A DNA stretch of 64,000 bases from Paramicrobacterium chengjingii (GCF_011751765.2 NZ_CP061169.1:3472001-3536000), one strand, 5' to 3'. Shown: positions 15,832 through 25,203, counted from the stretch's first letter. Notes: generated by a model not told the origin, from the letters alone. Numbers and translations: made by a program.

Positions 15832-17808
15832 TTATATTCCGAGGTAGACGTATCCGTCTGGGAGGGAGATGCCTGCGAACTGCTGTGCAACGAGAAGCAG
15901 TGCAAGAAGTGCCACGGTGTAGATCGGGATGACCCACCACTTGGCTTTGGCCACGAACCAGAGGAAGAGCGGCACATAGACGAGGCAGGCAACAGCCATT
16001 CCGAAGACATAAATAAGCACGACGAATCCGAGGAGCCACATCGTCGACGCAAACGTGACGGTCAACACCTTCTTCCAGGCCGCGCGCGTCTCATCGGTTC
16101 GCGGCGCGTCGCTCTTGAGCTTGCGCAGCTCGATGATCATCGCGACGAGCGAAAGCGTCGCTCCGATCACCGTGATGACGTTCGGCATCAGTCGGGCCGC
16201 CTCGGCAAACTGCTGGGCAAGCACAAACGCCCCGGCGAAGATGATGAAGAAGATGCCGGCGATAACGACGGCCCAGCTTCGCGGCGCGTTGTCCACCGCG
16301 AGATCCGACTCGGTTGAGACCTTCTCCGTTGTGTGGCCGAGACGCTTTCTGATGAGGCGCACCAGAGCCATGACGATCGGGATGATCAGTATCACCGCCA
16401 TAACCAGAACCCCGGGACGCGTTGCCCACTCAGAGAACGAGTAGAGCTTGTCGGTGAGGTAGTAGTACCGTTCCATCGGGATGCTCAGCACGAAACCGAT
16501 AAGGAACGGAGCTCGCGGATAATCGAACTCCTTCATGAACCACCCGACGACTCCGAGGATGAGCATCAGCGGAATCATCTGGATCAAGAGCGACCCTTGG
16601 AAGCCAGCCATGAAGAGAATCGGGATGAGGCCCGCGGCCAGCAGCGGGAAACGCACGAATGAAAGCATCGAGAGCGGCTTTGCGATGACAAAGCAGAGCA
16701 GAGAGCCCACAACGCTCGCGATGCCGAACGACCAGATAATGACATAGATCAGGTCAAGGTGGTCCGTGATGATTCGCGGTCCCGGCTCGATGCCGAAGAT
16801 CAGCAAGGCACCGAGAAGCAGCGCTGCCGGTGCACCGCCGGGAATGCCGAAGAGAAGCGTCGGGATCAGGTCGCCGGCTTCGACGGAGTTTGCCGCGGAC
16901 TCGGGTGCGATGACACCGCGCGGGTCGCCCTTGCCGAACTTCCCCTTCTTCTTGCCGCGTGCGGTTGCCTGGGCCTGGCCATAGGCCATCCACGTTCCCG
17001 CCGTTGCGCCGACCCCGGGGAGCACACCTGCCCAGATGCCGATGAGCGCTCCTCGAAGAACGTGCATGAAGTTCGGGAAGAACTCCTTGACGCCCTCCAT
17101 CCAGCCCGTCCCCAACGACGTGACGTTCGCCACCGCAGTCTTCTTCGCCACCAAGTGAATGATCTCGGCGATTCCGAAGATGCTGAGGGCGACGGCGACG
17201 AGATCGAGACCATCGGCAAGGTCGAGGTTGCCAAAGATAAAGCGATAGTCAGGGGCCGCTGGCGCAGCCCCGACCTGCCCGAGTAGAACTCCGAATGCAC
17301 CGGCGACAAGGCCCTTGACGAGGTTGCCCTTCGAAAGCAGTGCAGTCAGTGAAATGCCCAGTACAGTCAGCATGAAGATCTCGGGCGAACCGAAGAGCAG
17401 CACGAGCGGCCGTGCAACGGGGATAGCTAGCGTGAGGCCGATCGCTCCGATGAGTCCGCCGGCCATCGACGACATAAACGCTAGCGAGAGGGCCTTGGCG
17501 CCCTTGCCCTGCTTGGCCATGACATGGCCGTCGAGGAGCAGCACAGCTGCGGAGGATGACCCCGGTATACCCAGAAGGATGGAGGCTATGGCATCGGAAT
17601 GGTGAACCACAGCGACGGCACCGATGATGAGGGCCATCGCCTGCGGCGCATCGAGAACGAAAATGAACGGCAGGAGCACTGCGACGGCGGCAGTCCCGCC
17701 GAGACCAGGGATAACACCGACGACGAGTCCTGCGAAGACTCCGGCAGCGAGGAAGAACAGCGTGGAGGGATCGAGAAAAGTGTTGAGGCCAGAGAGTACA
17801 GCATCCAT
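15832..17808 (-). CDS. tctA: TctA-TctB fusion, tripartite tricarboxylate transporter membrane protein
   Basis: Membrane component of a tripartite tricarboxylate transporter, 658 aa. Residues 1 to about 500 are TctA: VVGVIPGLGGTAAVAVLLPF near 30-50, the ATAGTWMAYGQAQATAR loop, GVIAPESAANSVEAGDL, and a long series of helices. TctA alone is about 500 aa; from residue 511 on, a further 148 residues with four hydrophobic segments resemble the small subunit TctB, after a charged linker (LGHTTEKVSTESDLAVDN). No separate tctB is present in the operon, so the fusion probably supplies both. The binding protein TctC is encoded 71 bp upstream. Confidence 0.85.
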   Translation of the reverse strand: MDAVLSGLNTFLDPSTLFFLAAGVFAGLVVGVIPGLGGTAAVAVLLPFIFVLDAPQAMALIIGAVAVVHHSDAIASILLGIPGSSSAAVLLLDGHVMAKQGKGAKALSLAFMSSMAGGLIGAIGLTLAIPVARPLVLLFGSPEIFMLTVLGISLTALLSKGNLVKGLVAGAFGVLLGQVGAAPAAPDYRFIFGNLDLADGLDLVAVALSIFGIAEIIHLVAKKTAVANVTSLGTGWMEGVKEFFPNFMHVLRGALIGIWAGVLPGVGATAGTWMAYGQAQATARGKKKGKFGKGDPRGVIAPESAANSVEAGDLIPTLLFGIPGGAPAALLLGALLIFGIEPGPRIITDHLDLIYVIIWSFGIASVVGSLLCFVIAKPLSMLSFVRFPLLAAGLIPILFMAGFQGSLLIQMIPLMLILGVVGWFMKEFDYPRAPFLIGFVLSIPMERYYYLTDKLYSFSEWATRPGVLVMAVILIIPIVMALVRLIRKRLGHTTEKVSTESDLAVDNAPRSWAVVIAGIFFIIFAGAFVLAQQFAEAARLMPNVITVIGATLSLVAMIIELRKLKSDAPRTDETRAAWKKVLTVTFASTMWLLGFVVLIYVFGMAVACLVYVPLFLWFVAKAKWWVIPIYTVALLALLLVAQQFAGISLPDGYVYLGI

Positions 17809-17879
17809 GAATCGACAACCTTGGCAATAGAGGACTTGAGGTCGGCTGGTCAGCGCGAGCCGACCAGCCGACCGATGAG

Positions 17880-18992
17880 CTACTTCGTATCGACAGTGAC
17901 GTCGTACGAGTTCTTCAGCAGATCGAGTGTGTAATTTCTCACGGCTTCAGACACATCGAACGTCTTCGTCAAGTCCTCTTGCGCCTCGTCACCCGAGACC
18001 AAGGGGTAACCACCCAGGGCATCCTTGCTTTTCGCGATGAACTCCTCGTCTGTCGACAGCTCCTTTGCCGCTGCGCGGAGAGCATCGACGACGGCCGGAT
18101 CCGTGCCCTCGTTGACCCAGATGCCTTTTTGATAGAAGTACCCGGCCGAGAGGAACGCCCGGTAGGCGTCGTATGCTTCACCGCTCGGAGCCTCTCCGTT
18201 GATGTTCTCGTACACTTCTTCAAGGGTCGGCAGGTCGGGCAGAGCCGGATCGCGAACGATCTCACCGTCCTCGGGGACGCCGAAGGAGAACAGCGCTGTC
18301 GCCTTTCCGTCATCGATCATCGGCTGAACCTGCGAGACAAACGCCGATGTCGTCTGGTAGTCGAGGTTCACCTCGCCGCGCTCAAGAGCGAGACGCGCAG
18401 GCCCTCTGCCTTCAAAACCGAACGTCGCATCGATGTCGATATCGAGAACGTCCATGGCCAGCAAGGTGACGAGGTCATTTCCCGTTGCGCTGATGCCGCC
18501 ATAGCTGAGCGTCTTATCGAAACCGGCAAGATCAGATGCCTGCTTGATGCCCGTCGAAGACGACACATAGACAGCTCCGCCCGTGCCGTTGACGACAACT
18601 GGGACCAGCTTGGTGAAGTCATACTTCACCTCAGAGCGATTCAGCAGGGCGGGAATATAGGTGCTGCCCGAGGTAACAAGGAGCTGACTGCCATCAGTCG
18701 AGCCCGATGTGACGAACTTATTCGTTCCGGTGATCGACTCGCCGCCCGGCTGATTCTCGACGACGATCTTCGGGTTGCCCTCGATCTTTTTCTCGAGATA
18801 CGGGGCGACGAAGCGAGCCCACGTGTCCGTGCCGCCTCCAGCCGCGAAGGGCACGACGAGCTCGATTGATGACGGCAGTCCGGCCGACTCATCTGAATGG
18901 GTTTGAGACGGGCCGCTGCACGCGGTCATCGCCATCGCTGCAGACGCGCCGAGGGCGACTGCGGCCAGTGTGCGGGTAAACCTCTTGGTCAT
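17880..18992 (-). CDS. tctC: TctC-type substrate-binding lipoprotein
   Basis: Extracytoplasmic tricarboxylate-binding receptor (TctC/Bug family) of 370 aa. The signal peptide ends in the lipobox MTAC with the cysteine at residue 24, so it is a lipoprotein. Mature features typical of the family are IELVVPFAAGGGTDTWARF (in pieces), VVENQPGGESITGTNKFV and the LSYGGISATGNDLV loop. A good ribosome site, AAAGGAG, precedes the ATG. It lies between the PrpF-like isomerase and the TctA-B fusion. Bug proteins bind varied carboxylates, so citrate cannot be assumed; an aconitate- or tricarballylate-like ligand is favoured by neighbours. Confidence 0.9.
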   Translation of the reverse strand: MTKRFTRTLAAVALGASAAMAMTACSGPSQTHSDESAGLPSSIELVVPFAAGGGTDTWARFVAPYLEKKIEGNPKIVVENQPGGESITGTNKFVTSGSTDGSQLLVTSGSTYIPALLNRSEVKYDFTKLVPVVVNGTGGAVYVSSSTGIKQASDLAGFDKTLSYGGISATGNDLVTLLAMDVLDIDIDATFGFEGRGPARLALERGEVNLDYQTTSAFVSQVQPMIDDGKATALFSFGVPEDGEIVRDPALPDLPTLEEVYENINGEAPSGEAYDAYRAFLSAGYFYQKGIWVNEGTDPAVVDALRAAAKELSTDEEFIAKSKDALGGYPLVSGDEAQEDLTKTFDVSEAVRNYTLDLLKNSYDVTVDTK

Positions 18993-19048
18993 CGCTACTC
19001 CTTTGTAGTGTGTAGTGCGTTTTTACTTGGTTGACAGCTGGGTCTGGC

Positions 19049-20203
19049 TTACGTCGTCACTGCACTCAGCCGTTCATCGGGCACAAGAACCGTGCCTTCG
19101 AACAGCCGGCGAGCCGTGCGAAACCCGGATGCGCTGTGAGCGACCCAGCCTTTCTCATCGACCCCAACGTCGACCTCCATCGGAAGCAATCCTGATTGGT
19201 GCCCGATGATGACCGACTCTGAGTCCGAACGTACCGCCTCATTCACGAGAGTCCCAGTGATGCGAGACGCTACGCTCGTCGCGATTGCTCCCGTCAGCGG
19301 GTACGACGGGTGCAACCACCCCATCGACATCATTGCCGCGCGAATGCTCATCTGCTCTGCTGAGTAGGAGTGGCCATTCGCGGCGGTGTAGTCACGTGGC
19401 GCCCCAACAAACGAGAGTTTGGGCACGGACGGAACGTGCGCAGTCGCTTCGTCAACAGTCTGCGCGATTCCCGCCAGCACCGATGCTCTCGCACGAATTG
19501 ACTCGACCTTTGCCCGGAACTCGGGATCTGCGTCAAGCTGGGCTCCCGTCTCGGTTCCGTCGAGCCCCACGTCGCGCCATCTCACGAACACGAGGGGGTT
19601 CGCAGCGTCAATCAGAGAAACGTCGATTGTGCCGATTCCGGGGACATCGAGCTCATCAACGACGTTCCCTGTGGGCAGAAGGCTGCCTGTTACCGACCCT
19701 CCCGGCTCAAGGTAATCCAGCTTCACTGGGGATCCGCTTCTCGGCACCCCGGGAAGCTCGAAGTTTCCGTTCGGATCGAACTTTCCGTCTTTCGTCGGCA
19801 CGTGCGCGACGATGACCTTGCCGGTGTTGACGTTGAGAAACCGCACGATCGTCATGGGGTCTGTCGCTGTGACGAGACCCTCGTCGACGGCGAATGGGCC
19901 GACCGCTGACGAGATGTTCCCACAGTTGCCCCGCCGATCAATCATCTCCTGCTCGATTCCGACTTGGCCAAACTCGTAGAGAACGTCAACGCCTCTCTCG
20001 CGACCATCGCTAATGATGGCCACTTTGCTTGTCGACGACGCCGCACCGCCGACGCCGTCAATCTGCCGCCGAAAGGGGTCAGGGCTGCCGTACGCCGAAA
20101 GGATGAACGCGTCTCGCTGGCGCGGATCTTCGGGAAGATCCCGCTCGTGGAAGAAGAGCGCCTTGCTCGTTCCTCCACGCATGAATACGGCGTTTACACG
20201 CAT
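19049..20203 (-). CDS. PrpF-family polycarboxylate isomerase
   Basis: PrpF/AcnD-accessory family protein of 384 aa, with the diaminopimelate-epimerase-like fold. PrpF isomerises 2-methylaconitate; relatives act as aconitate isomerase or 4-oxalomesaconate tautomerase. Visible signatures are MRGGTSKALFF at residues 8-18, VGGAASSTSKVAI near 51-63, RRGNCGNISSAVGPFAVDEG with Cys94, and HPSYPLTGAIATSVA near the C-terminus. First gene of the minus-strand Tct operon, with AAAGGCGAG before its ATG. In this setting a cis/trans or double-bond shift of an imported tricarboxylate is the natural role, but the exact substrate is not readable. Confidence 0.87.
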   Translation of the reverse strand: MRVNAVFMRGGTSKALFFHERDLPEDPRQRDAFILSAYGSPDPFRRQIDGVGGAASSTSKVAIISDGRERGVDVLYEFGQVGIEQEMIDRRGNCGNISSAVGPFAVDEGLVTATDPMTIVRFLNVNTGKVIVAHVPTKDGKFDPNGNFELPGVPRSGSPVKLDYLEPGGSVTGSLLPTGNVVDELDVPGIGTIDVSLIDAANPLVFVRWRDVGLDGTETGAQLDADPEFRAKVESIRARASVLAGIAQTVDEATAHVPSVPKLSFVGAPRDYTAANGHSYSAEQMSIRAAMMSMGWLHPSYPLTGAIATSVASRITGTLVNEAVRSDSESVIIGHQSGLLPMEVDVGVDEKGWVAHSASGFRTARRLFEGTVLVPDERLSAVTT

Positions 20204-20273
20204 CGCTCTCGCCTTTCGTCAGATCATCGCGCCAACGCAGAACGTGGCATCTGTCCAATATGACGACATTCAT

Positions 20274-20285
20274 TTACTTAAGCAA
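20274..20285. promoter_or_regulatory. AT-rich dyad in a divergent promoter gap
   Basis: TTACTTAAGCAA, a nearly perfect 12-bp dyad in the AT-rich 201-bp gap between the Tct operon and the Ldh2 gene. A related TTTATTAAGTTTTGC follows about 30 bp later. It may be a regulator site (LysR gene at 22702 is the nearest candidate); evidence is weak. Confidence 0.3.
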
Positions 20286-20404
20286 TATCGAAGTTCTGGA
20301 TGGTTTATTAAGTTTTGCTACAGGCTAAATTCCCGTGCAAGGATCGTGATATTACCGCCGCCTTCGCCGCGGGAGACTGATCGCCGACGAGAGGATGCAC
20401 TCGT

Positions 20405-21451
20405 ATGACTACCCAGCTGTTCTCACCACAGCTGCTCATTGACTTCGCAACGAAGGTCCTGATTTCTCTCGGAGTTCCCACCGACGACGCCACGCTCGTC
20501 GGCACAAGCCTCGTCAGAGCAGACATGGGCGGCCACGAATCACACGGGATGCTTCGATTGCCGTGGTACTCGGCACGGCTGAAATCTGGAGCGATGACCC
20601 CACACACCGATCCCGTCGATGTCACAGATTCGGGCGCCCTATCGATCGTCGATGGGCGCGATGGAATCGGTCAGGTTCTCGTGTCGCGGGCGAGCATGCG
20701 TGCAATGCAGAACGCCGACAGATTCGGCATTGGCGCGGTCGGCATTCGAAACAGCAATCACTTCGGCACGGCCGGCTACTGGACGCGTTCGATGTCGGAA
20801 CGCGGGTACGTCGGAATTCTGCTCACGAACAGCAGCCCCGCCATGGCTCCGTGGGGTGGCGTCAACAAGACTGTCGGCTCAAATCCCTGGTCAATTGCTG
20901 TTCCTGGTGGTCGACACGGATCCGTCGTTCTGGATATCTCGAACTCGAAGGTGGCGCGTGGAAAGATCTATGCCGCAATCCAGAATGGGACGGACATCCC
21001 CGGCGATTGGGCGCTAGACCTCAATGGCCGAGTCACTACCGACCCGCACGCAGCTCTGAAGGGGACACTCCAGCCTATTGGCGAGCACAAGGGTTATGGA
21101 ATCTCACTCATGATCGATCTGCTTGCCGGCGTACTCACCGGAAGTGGGTATGCAGACCAGGTTGTCGGCCCGTACTCGGAGGAGGGCAGCAGTCGCTGCG
21201 GTCACCTCATCATCGCGATTAAAGCTGACGCTTGCATGCCGCTTGACGAACTTCGTGCCCGGGTGAATAATCTCGTCGATTCCACGACCTCTGGGCCTCT
21301 CGCAGAGGGAAGCACACGCATCCTCGTTCCAGGCGATCGCGAGAGTGAGAATCTGAAGCATGCGAAAGCCGAGGGCATTTTGCTTCCCGAACGGACGATC
21401 AACGACCTCAATAGGCTTGCAGATTCACTAAAGGTAGATGCCATTTTGTGA
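20405..21451 (+). CDS. Ldh2/malate-L-lactate dehydrogenase family oxidoreductase
   Basis: NAD(P)-dependent dehydrogenase of the Ldh2 (malate/L-lactate/ureidoglycolate/sulfolactate) family, 348 aa. Typical segments are ADMGGHESHGMLRLPWY, with the catalytic histidine region, GIGAVGIRNSNHFGTAGYW, and GGVNKTVGSNPWSIAVPGG. The family oxidises L- or S-configured 2-hydroxyacids, so together with the D-2-hydroxyacid dehydrogenase at 13322 the island can handle both stereoisomers. Divergent from the Tct operon. An MFS gene follows after 75 bp on the same strand. The substrate cannot be fixed from sequence. Confidence 0.9.
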   Translation: MTTQLFSPQLLIDFATKVLISLGVPTDDATLVGTSLVRADMGGHESHGMLRLPWYSARLKSGAMTPHTDPVDVTDSGALSIVDGRDGIGQVLVSRASMRAMQNADRFGIGAVGIRNSNHFGTAGYWTRSMSERGYVGILLTNSSPAMAPWGGVNKTVGSNPWSIAVPGGRHGSVVLDISNSKVARGKIYAAIQNGTDIPGDWALDLNGRVTTDPHAALKGTLQPIGEHKGYGISLMIDLLAGVLTGSGYADQVVGPYSEEGSSRCGHLIIAIKADACMPLDELRARVNNLVDSTTSGPLAEGSTRILVPGDRESENLKHAKAEGILLPERTINDLNRLADSLKVDAIL

Positions 21452-21526
21452 GAAATGCAGGAAGTCGGGCCTCAGAAGCGGCAACAATGAGGATGCCGTT
21501 GTCGTGATCGCGAGGGGATGTGTGGC

Positions 21527-22717
21527 GTGACACCGAGAACCCAATTTGCCCTCGTGCTCGTCCAGACCGTTCTCGTTCAGACGCTCTCGTTCGGGCTGAG
21601 GCCGACCTTGTCGTACGCTGTGCTCGATGCCGGCGGATCGGGAAGTCTTCTCGGTGTACTGACGGCGGCCTTCGCGCTTCCGTCACTCTTCCTTGCACTT
21701 CCGGTTGGCCACATCATGGATCGAATCGGCGAACGTCCCGTTCTGGTCATCGGCCCGCTGTCGATGCTCGCAGCCTCGGTCATCGGCTTCATCTTCACCG
21801 ACAGCATTGCCCTTCTGATCCTGGCGACGGCGTTCGTCGGCATCGGCCATCTCTCAACTGTGCTCTCGACGCAAGCCGTGCTGGCAAATAGATTTGCGAG
21901 CGGGCGTGCAGACTCAGTATTCGGCTATTACACGTTCGCCGCGTCACTCGGGCAGACGTTTGGCCCGCTCCTGCTATCACTTCCCAGTGATCGGCCCGAG
22001 ATGCCTCCCATCGGCACGATTCTCATCGTCTCCATCACGGCAAGTCTCATCATGTTTGCGGCGTCGCTCTTCATCTCGAGCAGTCCCCACCTGCGTGCGT
22101 CGAAGACGGGCAATTTGGCATCGAACACGCTCGCGCTCCTCCGAATCAAGGGCGTCATTCGTGCGTTGATTGCCACGAGCATTGTTCTCGCGACGATCGA
22201 TCTTTTTGTCGTATACATGCCGCTTCTCGGCCACGAACGCGGGCTTACAACCGTCGTCGTCAGTGTCATGCTTGTCGTTCGGGCGGCAGCGTCAATGGTT
22301 TCGCGATTGTTCCTCGGAGTTCTCGTGCGGCGCATCGGGCGTCGACGACTCGCGGTCGGAAGCATCGCAGTGTCGGCACTTGCCTTGGGGGCCATCGCAC
22401 TGCCAACGCCGCAAGCAGCACTCATCACGTTCTCCGCCGTGTACGGATTCTTCATCGGCATCTGTCAGCCCGTGACGCTGTCGTGGATCTCAGAACTGGC
22501 ACCGGCCGGCTCCCGTGGACTGGCGATGTCGCTGCGTCTTGCGGCAAATCGAATCGGTCAAACCGTGATCCCTGCGACCCTCGGAGTGCTCGCTGTCGCC
22601 GCAGGGGCCGCGGGCGTTCTCGTGGCCGCCGCGGGCACCCTTGCTGTGGCAGCATGGTCGAGCGCAGCCTTGCCTGGACCATCGACGCGACCGCCGCCGG
22701 ATCACGACGTGGGCTGA
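21527..22717 (+). CDS. MFS transporter in the polycarboxylate island
   Basis: Major facilitator of 396 aa with about twelve hydrophobic segments. The loop GHIMDRIGERPVLVIGP after helix 2 and VSRLFLGVLVRRIGRRRL in the middle are the two half-repeats of the MFS signature. GTG at 21527 is favoured because GAGGGG lies 9 nt upstream; an ATG at 21518 has no room for a ribosome site. It follows the Ldh2 gene and its 3-prime end overlaps the convergent LysR gene by 16 bp. Function could be uptake or efflux of an organic acid; nothing in the sequence decides. Confidence 0.83.
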   Translation: MTPRTQFALVLVQTVLVQTLSFGLRPTLSYAVLDAGGSGSLLGVLTAAFALPSLFLALPVGHIMDRIGERPVLVIGPLSMLAASVIGFIFTDSIALLILATAFVGIGHLSTVLSTQAVLANRFASGRADSVFGYYTFAASLGQTFGPLLLSLPSDRPEMPPIGTILIVSITASLIMFAASLFISSSPHLRASKTGNLASNTLALLRIKGVIRALIATSIVLATIDLFVVYMPLLGHERGLTTVVVSVMLVVRAAASMVSRLFLGVLVRRIGRRRLAVGSIAVSALALGAIALPTPQAALITFSAVYGFFIGICQPVTLSWISELAPAGSRGLAMSLRLAANRIGQTVIPATLGVLAVAAGAAGVLVAAAGTLAVAAWSSAALPGPSTRPPPDHDVG

Positions 22718-23634
22718 CCGCCAGCTCCGAACCCCTGGGCAGCTTCGATCAGCATCTTCACCATGGCAAGATCTGCTGGATTAGAGACCCCATCGGCCAA
22801 TCTCGCCAGCATGATGCGGCGCCGTGGAACGATCCCCTTGAGGCGTATTACCTTGACGTCGCTGCGCTGCACGCTGAGCGCGAGTCGCGGAACCAGCGCA
22901 ACCCCGAGCCCCACCGCCACCATGGCCTGGGCCTCCTGGTAGTCATTTGCCTCGTAGGCGACCTTTGGCTCGAATCCCACTTTGTTCGACGCACGAATTA
23001 TTGCTTCCATGACGGGATGCCGTTCGGCCCGAACGACCCACATCTCGTTCACGAGCTCGCTCACAGAGACCGAATCTCGATCGGCCATGGGGTGCGTGTG
23101 CGAAACAACCAGATCTGTTGGGTCGTCCATGAGGTGAATGAGATCCAAGTTGGGGTGATCGATCCTCGACCACGGGTATTCCCAGAGGAGACTCATCGAA
23201 ATCTCTCGACGGCTCAGCATGGCGAGCAATGGTGCTTTGCGGAAGCTCCTCACGGTGAGTTCGACGAAGGGATGCTCCTTGCGAAACCTGTTGATGGCCG
23301 CAGGCAGGAGCGACGATCCGGCTGTAGGAAACGTGCCCATGCGCAGGGCGCCTGCACGCAGTCCGATGATGTCGTCGAGTGAATGCTGCAGCGATGTGAT
23401 CTGCCCCCGCATCCGTTCTGCGTGCTCCACGGTTGCGCGACCAGCATCCGTCAAGAAGATTCCTCGACTGTGCCGGTGAAGCAGGGGCACTCCCGCTTCA
23501 AGCTCCAACTTTCGAATCTGTTGCGAGATCGCCGATACGGAGTATCCCGCTGCCTCAGCAGCAGCTGTCATGCTTCCTTCGTGAGCAACGGTTGCGAGCA
23601 GCAGGATCCTCTCAGCACTGGCTATTCCGATCAC
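22702..23634 (-). CDS. LysR-family transcriptional regulator
   Basis: LysR-type regulator of about 310 aa. The winged helix is SAERILLLATVAHEGSMTAA with AEAAGYSVSAISQQIRKLE, followed by a periplasmic-binding-like effector domain (LRMGTFPTAGSSLLPAAI, VALVPRLAL). Start choice is uncertain: GTG at 23634 gives a normal LysR N-terminus with GAGGAG 11 nt upstream; GTG at 23646 is too close to it, and the frame is open to an ATG at 23691. It is divergent from the CoA-transferase gene, which is the usual arrangement for a LysR activator and its target, and a dyad lies in the gap. The co-inducer is probably an acid or acyl-CoA intermediate. Confidence 0.87.
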   Translation of the reverse strand: MIGIASAERILLLATVAHEGSMTAAAEAAGYSVSAISQQIRKLELEAGVPLLHRHSRGIFLTDAGRATVEHAERMRGQITSLQHSLDDIIGLRAGALRMGTFPTAGSSLLPAAINRFRKEHPFVELTVRSFRKAPLLAMLSRREISMSLLWEYPWSRIDHPNLDLIHLMDDPTDLVVSHTHPMADRDSVSVSELVNEMWVVRAERHPVMEAIIRASNKVGFEPKVAYEANDYQEAQAMVAVGLGVALVPRLALSVQRSDVKVIRLKGIVPRRRIMLARLADGVSNPADLAMVKMLIEAAQGFGAGGQPTS

Positions 23635-23759
23635 CTGTGGATCCACTCCTCGTTGCCGCTCTGTGCCCTTCAGCCTTTGACGGCCCCTCACATTTTCGCA
23701 CGGACGCGCACAAGCAGCGAGGCTCGCGGCAAGATCAAGCGGCGAAATCCGCCCAATGT

Positions 23760-23784
23760 ATTGTGCTCATTAATGATCCGCAAT
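23760..23784. promoter_or_regulatory. Dyad in the LysR/CoA-transferase gap
   Basis: Outer arms ATTG and CAAT enclose a perfect 10-bp palindrome TCATTAATGA (23767-23776), immediately before the CoA-transferase start. Position and shape fit an autoregulated LysR target, though it does not show an unambiguous T-N11-A box. Confidence 0.35.
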
Positions 23785-23797
23785 GAAGGGCCTGCCA

Positions 23798-25171
23798 ATG
23801 TCGGCAATCACAGAACAACTCCTCGATCAGATGCTCGTTCCGCTGCGAGGACTCGTAACAAGAGATCATGTGACGCTCACACAGGGTGAGTCTCTCTCCT
23901 CGATCTTCGCGGTCAGCGACATCGCCCAGGCCTCAATTGCCACAGCAGGAGCCGCTGTGTCGGCGCTTCGCCGGGAGGAAAGTTCCATTGCGCCGATCGT
24001 GACTGTCGATCGCAATTTAGCGAACTCCTGGTTCTTTCGCTCGATCCGCCCGATCGGCTGGTCGATGCCTGAAGTTTGGGAAGGGGTGACCGGCGATTAT
24101 CAGACCAGCGACGGCTGGATTCGTTTGCATACCAACAAGCCCAACCATCTGGCAGCAGCACTCAGAATTCTTGAGGCTCCAGAGGACCGAGAGATCGTCC
24201 GTCGGCGTGTCGAAGCGTGGAACTCCACGGAGCTCGAAACGGCAATCGTCGAAGCGGGTGGAGCCGCAGCCGCGATGCACTCGCGCGAAGAATGGCTCAC
24301 GCATCCGCAAGGTGAGGCCGTGCGTGCGGAGCCGCTCGTGGATTTCGAGGCTAGCGAGGCAACGAACCGCACACCCACTCAGATCGGCACCGCCGAGAGC
24401 CCGCTTGCTGGCATCAGGGTCCTTGACCTCACACGCGTGCTCGCCGGACCCGTGGGCACCCGACTGCTCGCCGGGTGGGGTGCCGATGTTCTCCGTATCG
24501 ACCCGCCGGGTTTCTGGGAGCCTTCCGCCGAACCAGAAGTAACCCTCGGCAAACACGTCGCGCGTCTCGATCTACGTACAAAAGAGGGAAAGGACATTTT
24601 GCTTGGGCTATTGGCTGAGGCTGACGTCTTCGTTCACGGATTTCGTCGCGGCGCCCTCGACGACCTGGGTCTCGGCAAGCACGTGCGTGAAAGCATCCGA
24701 CCTGGCTTGGTCGATGTATCGCTTACGGCCTACGGATGGACCGGGCCGTGGACCGCCCGCCGAGGATTCGACAGCCTCGTACAAATGAGCAACGGGATAG
24801 CCCATCTCGGGCAGAAAAAAGCTCGTTCCGGGAAGCCGCTCCCGCTACCCGTACAAGCACTCGACCACGCGACTGGCTACCTCATGGCATCCGCCGCTAT
24901 TACCGGTCTCATCCTGCGGCAAACACAGGGCATCGGCTCGTCCTGGCACGCATCCCTTGCGCGTACCGGTGAGCTCATGATCGATGCCGGCATCAGCGAG
25001 GAGTTCGGGAAGCAGCCTGCCTTCATCGCCGCAGAAGAGGATGCACCGATCGAGCAAACGCCCTGGGGGGATGCCAAGCGCATACCGCCGCATATACGCG
25101 TCGAGGGCGCCCCATTACGCTTCAGAACCAGCGCACGCCCACTCGGCACCGACCCCGCAACCTGGTCATAG
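23798..25171 (+). CDS. CaiB/BaiF CoA-transferase with permuted domain order
   Basis: Class III (CaiB/BaiF) CoA-transferase, 457 aa. The Rossmann-like core that normally opens these proteins begins only at about residue 205 (LAGIRVLDLTRVLAGPVGTR, then GADVLRIDPPG, then ARLDLRTKEGKDILL). The region before it (about 90-195) contains YQTSDGWIRLHTNKPNH and SREEWLTHPQGEAV, which resemble the small domain usually found at the C-terminus. The likely catalytic aspartate is Asp356 in QALDHATGYL. The start at 23798 has AAGGG 7 nt upstream. First gene of an operon with two MmgE/PrpD genes and a GntR gene. It probably activates a dicarboxylate or tricarboxylate intermediate as its CoA ester; donor and acceptor are unknown. 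Confidence 0.8.
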   Translation: MSAITEQLLDQMLVPLRGLVTRDHVTLTQGESLSSIFAVSDIAQASIATAGAAVSALRREESSIAPIVTVDRNLANSWFFRSIRPIGWSMPEVWEGVTGDYQTSDGWIRLHTNKPNHLAAALRILEAPEDREIVRRRVEAWNSTELETAIVEAGGAAAAMHSREEWLTHPQGEAVRAEPLVDFEASEATNRTPTQIGTAESPLAGIRVLDLTRVLAGPVGTRLLAGWGADVLRIDPPGFWEPSAEPEVTLGKHVARLDLRTKEGKDILLGLLAEADVFVHGFRRGALDDLGLGKHVRESIRPGLVDVSLTAYGWTGPWTARRGFDSLVQMSNGIAHLGQKKARSGKPLPLPVQALDHATGYLMASAAITGLILRQTQGIGSSWHASLARTGELMIDAGISEEFGKQPAFIAAEEDAPIEQTPWGDAKRIPPHIRVEGAPLRFRTSARPLGTDPATWS

Positions 25172-25178
25172 TTGCGGG
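25154..25178 (+). terminator. Hairpin overlapping the CoA-transferase stop
   Basis: CCCGCAAC (25154-25161) pairs with GTTGCGGG (25171-25178) around a 9-nt loop that contains most of the stop codon. No T-tract follows, so it may attenuate rather than fully terminate before the MmgE/PrpD genes. Confidence 0.45.
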
Positions 25179-25184
25179 CTTCTG

Positions 25185-25203
25185 CAACGTCGACAGACCG
25201 TTG
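25185..25203. promoter_or_regulatory. GntR-type operator candidate, copy A
   Basis: CAACG-TCGACAGAC-CGTTG, a dyad sharing the GTCGACAG core with copy B 48 bp downstream. Both lie before the first MmgE/PrpD gene. Likely recognised by the GntR protein encoded at the end of the same operon; inferred from shape. Confidence 0.45.
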
